22,162 nucleotides of DNA from Candidatus Magasanikiibacteriota bacterium (lineage in GTDB: Bacteria; Patescibacteriota; Patescibacteriia; Magasanikbacterales; 2-02-FULL-50-9b), in contig JAPLWO010000062.1 of the NCBI GenBank assembly GCA_026396555.1, positions 1 through 22,162 on the forward strand, given 5' to 3'. The notes beneath the pieces are model-generated. The model had not been told where the DNA came from, searched no databases, and saw only the letters and a list, made by a program, of their open reading frames with translations. Below, piece by piece: positions 1 through 8,586 of this stretch. A program made the position numbers and the translations under genes. The stretch's first letter is position 1, and the number at the start of each line of letters is the position of its first letter.

Positions 1-536
1 AAAAACTTTCAACCGAACAAAAACGCGCGATTATTTCTTCGATTAACGAATCGCGTTCAAGCCATGATAATTTAAGCCGTGAATTCGAAGTTGGAAATCA
101 TTTTGTGTTTGATACCTTGATGGACTACGGCGCGTTTAGAGATTTGCAACGCCATCGATTATGCTCGCAATTAAATCAATCATTGTCGCCCGATCATGGA
201 TTCGAAATTCCACGCGATTTAGAAGATGCAGGATTGTTACCATTCTACCAAGCGCTCATGGAAAAAAATCGCGCAGCGTTTCACAAGCTTGCTGCGTTCG
301 ATATCGAAGAAGCGCGTTACGTTTTGGCGATGGCATGGCGCAAACGCACCATCTTCAAAATGAACTTGCGTGAGTTGTATCACATCGTCGAACTTCGCTC
401 ACGTTCAGGCGGACATTTTTCATATCGCACTTTGGTATACGATATGTACGAATTAGTTAAAAAACATCATCCATTACTTGTCGAACATTTGCGCGCAACG
501 AAAATGGATTTTGATGCAGATTTTTTTGGACGCTAA
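1..536 (+). CDS. ThyX-like flavin-dependent thymidylate synthase, 3' part (5' end outside window)
   Basis: The reading frame is open from the left edge (first full codon at 3) through the GTG at 105 to the TAA at 534-536, so this is the C-terminal part of a longer gene, not a gene starting at 105. ThyX enzymes make dTMP from dUMP using FAD and methylene-tetrahydrofolate. Seen here: a DLQRHR segment followed by C-S-Q and a degenerate S-x-S stretch, recalling the ThyX RHR-x7-S signature, and further on an ELRSRSGGHFSYR segment in the place of the ThyX substrate-binding region, then a C-terminal helix. CPR genomes often carry long proteins with tandem ThyX-like domains, and this fits such a second domain. 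tmk starts 1 nt after the stop, which supports a role in dTMP supply. Whether this domain is catalytic or a degenerate copy cannot be told without the N-terminal part. Confidence 0.72.
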   Translation, partial: KLSTEQKRAIISSINESRSSHDNLSREFEVGNHFVFDTLMDYGAFRDLQRHRLCSQLNQSLSPDHGFEIPRDLEDAGLLPFYQALMEKNRAAFHKLAAFDIEEARYVLAMAWRKRTIFKMNLRELYHIVELRSRSGGHFSYRTLVYDMYELVKKHHPLLVEHLRATKMDFDADFFGR

Positions 537-537
537 T

Positions 538-1242
538 ATGTTTATCATTGTTGATGGCATCGATGGATCAGGAAAAAGCACGGTGACACGCGCGTGGAGA
601 GAAATGTTCGAAGCACGTGGCGAGAAAATTTTCGACACAATCGAATTCGAAAAAACAACGGGCCGCGTTCCATCGATTAACGATATCGGGGACGCGACTG
701 TGATTTGTTCTGCAGAACCTTCATACGCAGGAACGGGGAAAATTTTGCGCGATTCGATGTTGCGACCGAACAGTCCATTTTCACCACGCGATGTTACAGA
801 AGCATTTGCGCAGCAACGACTTGAACGATACGAATCATTAATTATTCCCGCACTTGCGCGCGGACTTTTGATTATTCAAGATCGTGGCATCACAACGTCT
901 CTCGCCTACCAACCAACGATGAGCCCAGAAATTACTGAGGATTTTGTTGCATCGCTTCCCGGAAATCAACTTGCGATTGAAGCGCGGCCTGATGTCGTAA
1001 TTCTGTGCGAAGTTCCACCAGAAATTGCGATTCAACGACTCGCAGGGCGCGATGAAAAAAATGATGATTCACTTTTTGAGAAACGCGATTACATGGTTCG
1101 TCTCGCCGCGCGCATTCATGCTGACTCATGGAAAACATACTTGCAAAAAAATGGCACGCAATTTATTTCATTTGATGCCGACCAACCAATCGCGCTCGCA
1201 ATCAAAGCCGCACAACATTTGCTCATCGATCTGATATACTAA
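538..1242 (+). CDS. tmk: Thymidylate (dTMP) kinase
   Basis: Cytosolic dTMP + ATP to dTDP + ADP. The protein has 234 residues, slightly longer than the usual 205-215. The P-loop GIDGSGKST is at residues 7-15, the DR motif at 115-116 and SLAYQ at 121-125, the classic thymidine-binding segment; a charged LID region (GRDEKNDDSLFEK) follows near 185. The ATG at 538 places the P-loop at the normal distance from the N-terminus. An in-frame start at 478 would add 20 residues overlapping the thyX-like gene and is rejected. Only one base separates it from the stop of the thyX-like gene, so the two consecutive steps dUMP-dTMP-dTDP are probably translated from one mRNA. No SD is visible in front of the ATG. 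Confidence 0.93.
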   Translation: MFIIVDGIDGSGKSTVTRAWREMFEARGEKIFDTIEFEKTTGRVPSINDIGDATVICSAEPSYAGTGKILRDSMLRPNSPFSPRDVTEAFAQQRLERYESLIIPALARGLLIIQDRGITTSLAYQPTMSPEITEDFVASLPGNQLAIEARPDVVILCEVPPEIAIQRLAGRDEKNDDSLFEKRDYMVRLAARIHADSWKTYLQKNGTQFISFDADQPIALAIKAAQHLLIDLIY

Positions 1243-1263
1243 AGACCGAATCTTTACAACGCT

Positions 1264-2642
1264 ATGGAACTCGAAACAATTATCGGTCTTGAAATTCATA
1301 TTCAACTTTCAACGCGCTCAAAAATGTTTTGCGCGTGTGACAACGCAAGCGAATTATTGCCGCCTAATACTGCGGTATGCCAAATTTGTTTGGGCCATCC
1401 GGGCACTTTACCAGTTCCAAACGCAGCTGCAATTCGCGCTGCAATTAAATTAGGTTTGGCGCTCGATTGTTCAATCGCGCCACAAAAGTAGAACGTGCAG
1501 AAGCAACTGTAGGAATTGAACGCGCACATCTCGAAGAAGATGCTGCAAAATCGTTTCATGGATCAGCCGGCGAAACACTTGTTGATTTTAATCGCGCAAG
1601 TTCCCCGCTCATCGAAACGGTTACGCGTCCAGATTTTAAAACACCGCTCGAAGCAAAAATGTTTTTACAAGAAATGCGCCTACTCGTTCGCGCGCTTGGT
1701 ATTTCAGACGGCGACATGGAAAAAGGCCACATGCGTTGTGATGCAAATATTTCTCTGCGACCAATGGGCGAAACAAAGTTGTACGTAAAAACAGAAGTAA
1801 AAAACATGAACAGTTTTCGATCTGTTGAACGCGCGCTACAATTTGAAATTGAACGACAAACAGAATTGTGGAATGCAGGAACGCCTCCATCTGTCGGATC
1901 AACACGTGGATGGAATGATATTGAACAAAAAACCGTGCCACAACGTTTAAAAGAAGCGGCCCAAGATTATCGTTTTTTTCCAGAGCCAGATCTTCCACCA
2001 TTTAAAATTACCGATGCGTTAATTACAGAAGTACGCGCAGAAATGCCCGAGCTTCCATCAAAAAAACGTGCGCGTTTTGAAGATGAATATGGATTCGAAA
2101 GTGCCGCTGCGCGCCAATTAGTTGAGCATGAAGAGCTGGCAGATTTTGCTGAACATGTAGTCAGCGAATTTTATGAATGGGCGGCTGAAACAAATCCCGA
2201 TGCAGATCAAGAAGAAATTAAATTAAAAGCCGCAAAGCTTGTTTCAGGTTGGCTACTCTCGAAATATTTAGGCGCGCTTAGTGAACTTGGGCGACTTTTT
2301 ACTCCGGACACCATTAGCGCAGAAAATTTTGCAGAATTTTTAAATTTAATTTACCAAAGCAAATTAAATTCCGCAAATGCACAGGCGCTTCTTAAGAAAA
2401 TGATCGAAACTGGTGATCGCGCTGAACATTTATTAGAATCTGAACAACTTTCGAGCGCGGATGAATCGACGATCAAACAATGGATCGACGAAATCATCAC
2501 AGAATTTCCAGAACAAGTCGCGCAATTCAAAGCAGGAAAAGATGCGCTCCTTCAATTCTTAGTTGGAAAAGTTATGAAAAAAGCCCGCGGAACCGCGGAC
2601 CCTGTCGCTGTTGCAGAGTTACTGCGCGAAAAATTATCCTAG
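1264..2642 (+). pseudogene. gatB: Asp-tRNA(Asn)/Glu-tRNA(Gln) amidotransferase subunit B, disrupted by internal deletion and frameshift
   Basis: GatB of the GatCAB complex activates and amidates mischarged Glu-tRNA(Gln)/Asp-tRNA(Asn). The N-terminal fragment (1264-1491, 75 residues) begins MELETIIGLEIHIQL and carries the CxC...CxxC zinc-knuckle-like region, then hits TAG at 1489. The rest continues in another frame from about 1485 (KVERAEATVGIERAHLEEDAAK) to 2642. It keeps the GatB signature VDFNRASSPLIE, a CDANISL block and the C-terminal YqeY-like domain ending in FLVGKVMKKARG. Compared with the family, the block normally reading like FDRKNYFYPDLPKGYQIS plus the following strand is missing (roughly 35-40 residues by recall of the family). 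A simple ribosomal frameshift could not restore it. The second fragment could only be translated alone from a TTG at 1467. It lies 21 nt downstream of tmk. Identity is certain; whether the lesion is biological or technical is open. Confidence 0.9.
2576..2600 (-). terminator. Intrinsic terminator of the minus-strand operon, embedded in gatB
   Basis: On the minus strand a hairpin with arms GTCCGCG and CGCGGGC around GTTC is followed directly by TTTTTTC. On the plus strand the same bases encode KKARGTAD near the GatB C-terminus and no U-run follows, so it should act only on minus transcripts arriving from the hypothetical gene that ends at 2639. Confidence 0.72.
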
Positions 2643-3142
2643 TATAACGGGATATCGATTAAACGAGATTTGCTTCCACCACTTCCCGCCAAACGTGAAT
2701 CTGATTTTCCATTTTGACCAACAGAGGTATTTTTATTGAGTTGCGAAATAGAAACGCTATGCGCTGAACTATTTTTATCATTGATCGCCGCAACCCCATG
2801 AAGCTGTTCACGAACAACAGACTCACTGTAATTTGAGCGCGTTCGATCAAACTCTTTTAATCGTTCCTCGCGATTTTGCTGATGATGAATCCGATCAATT
2901 GCATTTGCAACTCGTTCAGCTTTCCGAAACGCAATTCCTGCCGCGCGACTATCCTCAATATCCCCACTTGCCTCCATTTTTTTTATAAGCTCTTTTGTGT
3001 CCGCAACACTTGCGCCATTTTTTAAAATATCTTTACCCCCAACGCGTGTTAATATATTTTTAACATCGCTCGGTCGTCCGCCGATCGCGCGTTGCATTAC
3101 TTTTTGAAATGCTGTTGAAGAAAATTTTGGACCGAGTGACAT
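2639..3142 (-). CDS. Hypothetical protein, last gene of the pil/miaA operon
   Basis: 167 residues, not recognised. It is a soluble, helix-rich, strongly charged protein (segments ADTKELIKKMEAS and AFRKAERVANAIDRI), with a Ser/Asn/Gly-rich C-terminal third that looks disordered and no membrane segment or signal peptide. The ATG at 3142 overlaps the end of miaA by 46 nt. A second candidate, the ATG at 3095-3097, overlaps the miaA stop as TAATG, a typical coupling arrangement, and would give 152 residues; I cannot decide between them. Its TAG stop shares the palindrome CTAG with the gatB stop of the opposite strand. The frame is supported by operon position and lack of a competing frame rather than by homology. 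Confidence 0.6.
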   Translation of the reverse strand: MSLGPKFSSTAFQKVMQRAIGGRPSDVKNILTRVGGKDILKNGASVADTKELIKKMEASGDIEDSRAAGIAFRKAERVANAIDRIHHQQNREERLKEFDRTRSNYSESVVREQLHGVAAINDKNSSAHSVSISQLNKNTSVGQNGKSDSRLAGSGGSKSRLIDIPLY

Positions 3143-4008
3143 ACTGTTTCAACCGAATTATACCACACGATCTGTTCATTACGACGAAACCACGTGAGCT
3201 GACGACGCGCATATTGATATGTACGTGCAACTATTTTTTCTTTCGTATTTTGTTCATCCAACACATCACAAATATAATCAATGATTTCAGAAACCCCAAT
3301 TGCTAACATGCCGGGCTCAGATTTCGTATGACCTGATTCCAGTAATTTTTTAATTTCTGCGACTGCTCCTCGCTTCCACATATCATCCACACGCTGAGCA
3401 ATTCGCTTTCGTAACTCTTCTCGCTCAACAGTCCAACCGATCCAACAAACATCGTACGGCGAGTCTTCACTAGTTGCGCCAAATGACGTTATCGATTCTC
3501 CGGTCTGCAAAAAAACTTCGAGCGCGCGTTGCACACGGCGAGGATTTTTTATGTCGATTGTTGAAAATGCCATCGGATCATTCGCTTCCAACTTTTCTAA
3601 CGCCGCTGATTTTGATAATGCAGCAACAGAATCACGAATTGATTTTTCTGTAACTGGTGGCGGCACAAACCGCTGTACTAACGCATCAACGTACAATCCA
3701 GTCCCACCAACAATAATCGGTAATTTTCCGTTTTTAAAAACGCGAGCAATCGCCGCATCTGCATCATGAACATATTCTGCAAATGAGTACGGCTCATCAA
3801 CAGATTTCCACGAATAAAGCTCTGCATCACCCACAACTTCAGGAGCGGCACTAATAATTTCAATTCCCTGATACATTTGTCGTGCATCAGCATTGATAAT
3901 CACGCCATTAAAATCAGCTGCTAACCGCTCAGCAAGCGCCGATTTTCCTGAAGCCGTAGGCCCAACAATAACCAACAGCGGAATTTTTTGTTCACGAGTT
4001 TCAGTCAC
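3097..4008 (-). CDS. miaA: tRNA dimethylallyltransferase
   Basis: Transfers a dimethylallyl group from DMAPP to the N6 of A37 in tRNAs reading UNN codons. 303 residues, normal length. The P-loop GPTASGKS is at 16-23, and NADARQMYQG at 39-48 corresponds to the usual ADSxQxY segment with the catalytic Asp at 41. VGGTGLYVDAL, NPRRVQRALEV, LAIGVSEI and the C-terminal YARRQLTWFRRN are all present and in order. The start is a GTG at 4006-4008, as no ATG lies before the P-loop; it begins 9 nt after the stop of the upstream baseplate-J-like gene, implying cotranscription with the pilus genes. The MYQGIEIISAAP segment is a less common version of the usual MDIGTAKP. Confidence 0.93.
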   Translation of the reverse strand: MTETREQKIPLLVIVGPTASGKSALAERLAADFNGVIINADARQMYQGIEIISAAPEVVGDAELYSWKSVDEPYSFAEYVHDADAAIARVFKNGKLPIIVGGTGLYVDALVQRFVPPPVTEKSIRDSVAALSKSAALEKLEANDPMAFSTIDIKNPRRVQRALEVFLQTGESITSFGATSEDSPYDVCWIGWTVEREELRKRIAQRVDDMWKRGAVAEIKKLLESGHTKSEPGMLAIGVSEIIDYICDVLDEQNTKEKIVARTYQYARRQLTWFRRNEQIVWYNSVETVCHSVQNFLQQHFKK

Positions 4009-4017
4009 AAAAACTCA

Positions 4018-5391
4018 TTATTGCGCCGTCGTTGCTAAATCAAGTTTCACATCAATGCGACTTGCAACATGCGGCGTCGTGCTAATCCACGGTGGAAAAA
4101 ATGTAACATCAACACCCGTAACTCCGTTGATCGATTTTAATTGAGTTTCAATCTGCTCACGTGTTTGTCCTGCAAACATATTTGGTTGCAATGCAGTTGC
4201 ATGAGAATCAAGCACCGCACTTCCCTCACGATAAACTTGCAATGTCGCAATTTTTTTCGCCACATCAATTCCTTGTAATGATACGGTCGGTACGTCATTT
4301 ACAAATAAAATTTTATGATATTGTGTCGGTGATTTTGACTGCACTTCACGATCAGCTGCTGCAAAAACAGTATCCTTAGGATACGCGACATACGCCATCG
4401 TTCCCGAAGTAATGATTTTAAATTCACTCACTTCATCACCAGCCTTTGCGCTGCTCTGTGCCGTAATATTTACGGTCGTATATAAAACATTATCGCCATC
4501 CGGAACTGTCACTGACGTTAACTGAGTTTGCCCAATTTCCAATAATGCTTTGCGCGCATCTTCCTCAGCTTTATCAATATCAGCCTGAGACACGACGCCA
4601 ACTTTTCCTGATCCACCAATCATTCCATCAGCAGAAACACCAAAAACTAATTTTTGAGCTGCTGCATTTAATCCAGGAATAGAAAATTTACTTGGTCCAA
4701 CATCGCCGGTCGGACCTGTTTTATCAGCCGCCACTTCTACATCAGCAGTTCCATGCGCAGGTATGGAAACATCGCTAACTGCGCGAAATAAAATACCGCT
4801 TTCACTCAAAAATCGTGTAGTTGCAACAAGCGACTGTTTTGCCGCGCCGTTATTTGTAATTGTAATTGTTCCGTGCGATTTGCCAGGTTTATCTACGGTA
4901 GCCGTTGGTTTGTAAATTTGAGTCGTGCTTGTGGTCACCGTTACAACAAGTCCTGCAAGTGCATTTGTGCTCGTGGCGGTTGAAGAGCTATCAACGATTT
5001 GAATTGGCAATGATGCTGAAACTGGAATCGCCTGCTCATGTAACGTAATTGTAGCGCTCTGCAATGTAAAAAATACAATGATTGCCACAACAAAAACCGT
5101 AGCACCGGTAAATGCGGTCGCGAGCCGTCGATACAAATTTACTTTTTTCGGCGCACGAATTGTTGCGTCAATCGAAATTTTTGGCCGCGTCTTTAAATAA
5201 CGCTCATCAACTTCTGACTCTTCAGCTGCAGATGCCGCAGCACGACGACGTGGAGCTGCAGCGGTTGTTGCACGAGTACTCGAACCCTTCGTCGTTTTCT
5301 TGCGCGTTGCTGTTGTACGACGTTTTGGTGCAGCTGGCGTTACCGCATCGTAATCTCCATCAATTGGTAAATCAAAATCTTCTTCTGGCAT
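4018..5391 (-). CDS. Baseplate J/gp47-like membrane-anchored protein
   Basis: 457 residues from the ATG at 5391; a GTG at 5409 would add six residues and overlap the pilB-type gene. Order of parts: acidic N-terminus; a long Lys/Arg/Thr/Ala-rich low-complexity stretch (about 20-60); one transmembrane helix (about 91-110, TGATVFVVAIIVFFTL); then a large extracytoplasmic beta-rich region. The segment GTITITNNGAAKQSLVATTR with FLSESGILFRA, GPTGDVGPSKFSIPGL and GMIGGSGKVGVVSQADI resembles the core of the baseplate J family. Proteins of this kind recur in Patescibacteria, and their function is unknown to me. Position right behind the PilB-type ATPase (10 nt) suggests a role at the envelope, perhaps with pili; that is inference. 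Confidence 0.7.
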   Translation of the reverse strand: MPEEDFDLPIDGDYDAVTPAAPKRRTTATRKKTTKGSSTRATTAAAPRRRAAASAAEESEVDERYLKTRPKISIDATIRAPKKVNLYRRLATAFTGATVFVVAIIVFFTLQSATITLHEQAIPVSASLPIQIVDSSSTATSTNALAGLVVTVTTSTTQIYKPTATVDKPGKSHGTITITNNGAAKQSLVATTRFLSESGILFRAVSDVSIPAHGTADVEVAADKTGPTGDVGPSKFSIPGLNAAAQKLVFGVSADGMIGGSGKVGVVSQADIDKAEEDARKALLEIGQTQLTSVTVPDGDNVLYTTVNITAQSSAKAGDEVSEFKIITSGTMAYVAYPKDTVFAAADREVQSKSPTQYHKILFVNDVPTVSLQGIDVAKKIATLQVYREGSAVLDSHATALQPNMFAGQTREQIETQLKSINGVTGVDVTFFPPWISTTPHVASRIDVKLDLATTAQ

Positions 5392-5401
5392 AAAAATTAA
5401 A

Positions 5402-7144
5402 TTATTCACTCACGCGGAACACTTCCGAAATCGAAGAAATTCCTTCAGCAGCCTTAAGTATACCATCTTGAGCCATGGTGACCATACCATCATCAATCGC
5501 CTGCTTCTGAATATCGAACTCTGACATTTGCGCCGTTAAAATCAATTTCTCAATCGCAGGTGTCATGGTAAAAATTTCATAAATACCAACGCGTCCTTTA
5601 TACCCTAACTTATTACATGCCTCACAGCCAGGCGCAGTATAAAATTTCGCATTATCAAGCGAAAAGCTAATACCAGCTTTCGGTGTTAAGGTACTCATAA
5701 CCTGTGTTGCCCGCGCTTTTTCCGCATCGGTTAAGGGAGTCACGACCTTACACACATCACACAATTTTCGAATCAAACGCTGACCAATAATTGCATTCAA
5801 CGCCGGCGCCAATAAAAATGGTTTTACACCCATCGACAAGAAGCGTGGAATTGCACCTGACGCACTATTCGTATGAATGGTCGACAAAAGTAAGTGACCG
5901 GTCAGTGCCGCTTGAATCGCTACTTCAGCAGTAGGTAAATCTCGAATTTCACCCACCATACAAATATCGGGATCCTGACGAAGCACCGACTTCAATGCAT
6001 CAGCATAGGTATAACCCTTACTTTGATCAATCTGAGATTGATTAATTCCTTCAAGATTATATTCAATTGGATCTTCAAGCGTGATAATTTTTACACCCGG
6101 TTGATTTTTTCTTTTCAAAATTGTATAGAGCGAAGTGGTTTTACCAGATCCTGTCGGACCTGTTGTAATAACCATACCGTTTGGACGCTCAATTTCACGA
6201 AGCAACGCTTCAAACGCTGTTCCCCGAATTCCCAACTGCTCAAGCTGTGTATTTGCTTGTGGACGCAAAATACGCATAACCACACTTTCACCAAACGCAG
6301 TTGGAATTGTCGAAACACGAACATCAATTTTTCCTAAATTTAACACCAACGAAATGCGACCATCTTGCGGCTTGTCATCCACGTTAATTTTCAAACCAGA
6401 TAACAATTTAATGCGACCAATAATTTTTTTCCACATCTCATGAGGTACGTCACCAATTTCATTCAACACACCATCAAGTCGCAGGCGCACCACAATCTTA
6501 TCTTCCTCTGCCTCGATATGAATATCTGATGCGTCCATTTTAAACGCGGCTGAAAAAATCAGTGCGATAAAATCTGTTGTGTTTACATCTTTAATTTTCG
6601 CTGCCAATTCTGGAAGTGAGTTAAACGCGGTCGCGAACCGATCTAAATCCGCTTGCGACACCGTAACTTCGCGAGAGATATTTATAATTTTTGGTAGCGC
6701 CGCATAAGTGTGCATCGCATGTTCAAAACTTTCTTCTGAAATAACGTACGGAATTAATTTAATTTTTTTATCACGCGCAACTGAACCTAAATATTTTTGA
6801 ACTTCCGTATCTTCAATCGAAACCACACCAATACGCGCACTTGCATCATCTGCAAAAAAAGGAACCGCATGATATTTACGTGCATCTTCTTCCGGAATTA
6901 ATGCAAGCGAATCCGGCAAAATTGGAAACTTTCGCAAATCAACATATCGTAATTTTAAACGTGCTGCGACATCTTGCGCAAAAACTTCTTTTTTACTAAT
7001 GTCGATCTCATGCATCTTATCACTCAAACGAACATCAGCTGTTTTGGTTTCTGTAAGTTTTACAGGTGCACTAGAAGAACCAGACGACGCGCCTGATTGT
7101 TTAAGCAGATCTGATAAACCCGCGACGGAATTAATGTCGCTCAT
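5402..7144 (-). CDS. pilB: Type IV pilus assembly / type II secretion ATPase (PilB/GspE family)
   Basis: Cytoplasmic hexameric motor that powers pilin polymerisation. 580 residues, normal. The N-terminal MshEN/GspE-N-like domain occupies about 45-160. The N2 domain carries SDIHIE (206-211). Walker A GPTGSGKTTS is at 329-338, the Asp box ITLEDPIEY at 354-362, Walker B with DICMVGEIRD at 393-402 and the His box LTGHLLLSTIHTN at 414-426. Two Cys pairs (462/465 and 507/510) form the zinc-binding tetracysteine motif typical of PilB/GspE and absent from PilT. The first 40 residues are Ser/Thr-rich and probably flexible. It sits 8 nt behind a polytopic membrane protein and directly before the baseplate-J-like gene. 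No other pilus gene (pilC, pilin, pilM-O) is in the window. Confidence 0.92.
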   Translation of the reverse strand: MSDINSVAGLSDLLKQSGASSGSSSAPVKLTETKTADVRLSDKMHEIDISKKEVFAQDVAARLKLRYVDLRKFPILPDSLALIPEEDARKYHAVPFFADDASARIGVVSIEDTEVQKYLGSVARDKKIKLIPYVISEESFEHAMHTYAALPKIINISREVTVSQADLDRFATAFNSLPELAAKIKDVNTTDFIALIFSAAFKMDASDIHIEAEEDKIVVRLRLDGVLNEIGDVPHEMWKKIIGRIKLLSGLKINVDDKPQDGRISLVLNLGKIDVRVSTIPTAFGESVVMRILRPQANTQLEQLGIRGTAFEALLREIERPNGMVITTGPTGSGKTTSLYTILKRKNQPGVKIITLEDPIEYNLEGINQSQIDQSKGYTYADALKSVLRQDPDICMVGEIRDLPTAEVAIQAALTGHLLLSTIHTNSASGAIPRFLSMGVKPFLLAPALNAIIGQRLIRKLCDVCKVVTPLTDAEKARATQVMSTLTPKAGISFSLDNAKFYTAPGCEACNKLGYKGRVGIYEIFTMTPAIEKLILTAQMSEFDIQKQAIDDGMVTMAQDGILKAAEGISSISEVFRVSE

Positions 7145-7152
7145 ACCAAAAA

Positions 7153-8127
7153 TTAGATATCACGCGAACCAATACTACCAAAAAAACGCATGATTTTGCT
7201 GTCTGGTGAATCGCCGCGCATGTGATCGAATAAAATTACCACCGACATGTAAAACCATGTTGTGTAAATAGAAACGACGAACCACACCGCAGCAAATAAA
7301 ATTCCGATATTCAATGCAGCAATTGGCTCAGTTAATCCAGTAGAAACTTTCATTAAAACTGCAAAATAAAATAGCGGCACAAACAAAATTGCAAAAACTA
7401 ATTTTGCAACAATGCCCATAATTACATTTGCGATCAAGAAAATAACACCAATCTCGATTGAGGCCAACCAATGTCGAATAAACAATGTCGTGCCGTGTTT
7501 TATCGCACTTTTAAATCCTTGTTTTTCAAGCACAATAAAACATGTCGCAAACAATGAAATATACGTGATAAAAATATCAAGCAAAGCGAACACGACAAAC
7601 CCACCTACGAACAAAACTTTAGGCCACCATACGTCCGGTAAACGAGTGACTGCGTCTTGAATTCCGTATAATCCAAACGCAATAACAATTGTTGCCAAAA
7701 ATTTCAAAAACAAAACGCATGTCAATGACCAAAAGTGTTCAATCGCTGCATGCCATGAAGCTTTAAATGAATACAATCGTTTACGGAAGATGTAATCCCC
7801 CGCTGCCATAATCGCGCCTTGGGATTGAATGACCATGAATGTAAAAAATCCAATGAACCCAACACACAATGCCGCGAGCAAAGCACCCACGACAACTTGG
7901 ACCCACGAATTAGGCGAGATCAAAGGCACATACCACTGCTGACCGTATGCAGCGGCGTACGCAGCAGTTGTTCCGAGTGAGGTAATGTGAAATAAACCGC
8001 CGAGTGAATAAAAAAATTGCGATTGACCCATGAATAATGCAAACGCACCAAAAATCCAAAGTGCTGGATGGCGCCACGTTACGGACCACGCATCACGAAG
8101 CACATGTCGATATAAAGTTTGTGACAT
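7153..8127 (-). CDS. Polytopic membrane protein of unknown function
   Basis: 324 residues with about six hydrophobic helices: near 25-45, 78-105, 135-155, 165-200, 225-260 and 275-305. Loops are short and basic near the N-terminus (RHVLRDAWSVTWRHPALW). The recurring pattern of an amphipathic HPALW-type start and long hydrophobic pairs is seen in small CPR membrane proteins distantly like GPDP/DUF975-type membrane domains, but I cannot name a family with confidence. It is the first gene of the minus operon leading into the PilB-type ATPase 8 nt downstream, so a role in envelope or pilus assembly is possible. The start ATG at 8127 is preceded by a short leader from an extended -10 promoter. Confidence 0.8.
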   Translation of the reverse strand: MSQTLYRHVLRDAWSVTWRHPALWIFGAFALFMGQSQFFYSLGGLFHITSLGTTAAYAAAYGQQWYVPLISPNSWVQVVVGALLAALCVGFIGFFTFMVIQSQGAIMAAGDYIFRKRLYSFKASWHAAIEHFWSLTCVLFLKFLATIVIAFGLYGIQDAVTRLPDVWWPKVLFVGGFVVFALLDIFITYISLFATCFIVLEKQGFKSAIKHGTTLFIRHWLASIEIGVIFLIANVIMGIVAKLVFAILFVPLFYFAVLMKVSTGLTEPIAALNIGILFAAVWFVVSIYTTWFYMSVVILFDHMRGDSPDSKIMRFFGSIGSRDI

Positions 8128-8150
8128 AAGAAGAGCTGAGAATTACTCAT

Positions 8151-8159
8151 AGTATACCA
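8151..8159 (-). promoter_or_regulatory. Extended -10 promoter of the membrane protein-pilB-miaA operon
   Basis: Minus strand reads TGGTATACT (TGn plus TATACT), 23 nt before the ATG at 8127. No good -35 at 17 bp; the TGn extension may compensate. Confidence 0.55.
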
Positions 8160-8167
8160 CGCAAATA

Positions 8168-8199
8168 AAAAATTCACACGAGTCCCGTGTGAATTTTTT
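8168..8199. terminator. Bidirectional intrinsic terminator
   Basis: Arms AAAAATTCACACG and CGTGTGAATTTTTT around AGTCC, with A and T runs on both sides. It ends minus transcription from the small gene that stops at 8210, upstream of the pil operon promoter. Confidence 0.85.
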
Positions 8200-8209
8200 A
8201 TGTCTCTTA

Positions 8210-8548
8210 TTACGCCGCTTTGTCGAGTGACGCAGGTGCCATCGCATTCCGCACTTTCTCATTATGCGCCGCAATCATTTCAGGTGTAATTGCTTGAAAT
8301 CTACCGCGCTGCATAGCAGGGTTTGTTTCTGGGCCGCTCGATTCTTTGTTTCCTTGTAAATCACCGCTCAAACTATTTTCAGCCTTAAGATGCGCTGCAT
8401 CAATTTTAGATTGATTAATAATTACATTTGGCTTGTCCTGCGCTGGAGATCGAAGCGCATCAGGAATTTGAATTGCACGTGCATTCCCTTGCTGCGTCTC
8501 ATCTTCACTCTGAGGCACCTGCATGAAATTTGTTCGCTCGTTAATCAT
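8210..8548 (-). CDS. Small hypothetical, probably disordered protein
   Basis: 112 residues, not recognised. It is rich in Gln, Asn, Ala, Ser and Pro with few hydrophobics and no membrane segment; the only helix-like stretch is ITPEMIAAHNEKVRNAM near the C-terminus. It forms a single-gene unit: a consensus promoter (8558-8586) immediately upstream and a strong terminator (8168-8199) immediately downstream, which supports the frame as a real gene. The ATG at 8548 lies 9 nt after the -10 hexamer, so the mRNA is leaderless or nearly so. It resembles in composition the C-terminal part of the hypothetical at 2639-3142, but I see no aligned motif. Confidence 0.65.
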   Translation of the reverse strand: MINERTNFMQVPQSEDETQQGNARAIQIPDALRSPAQDKPNVIINQSKIDAAHLKAENSLSGDLQGNKESSGPETNPAMQRGRFQAITPEMIAAHNEKVRNAMAPASLDKAA

Positions 8549-8557
8549 AGTACATAA

Positions 8558-8586
8558 ACCATATCACAAAACACCACTTTTGTCAA
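8558..8586 (-). promoter_or_regulatory. Sigma70-type promoter, overlapping the ftsH terminator
   Basis: Minus strand TTGACA (8581-8586), 17 bp, TATGGT (8558-8563). The -35 lies in the loop and 3' arm of the terminator hairpin 8571-8593. Serves the gene starting at 8548. Confidence 0.7.

Noticed and set aside
478..540. Longer tmk start at 478
   Set aside because: It would overlap the thyX-like gene by about 60 nt and add residues before a P-loop that already sits at the normal distance from the ATG at 538.
1467..1500. Programmed frameshifting joining the two gatB fragments
   Set aside because: Shifting frame here would join the fragments but cannot supply the missing conserved residues; no slippery heptamer or downstream pseudoknot is evident.
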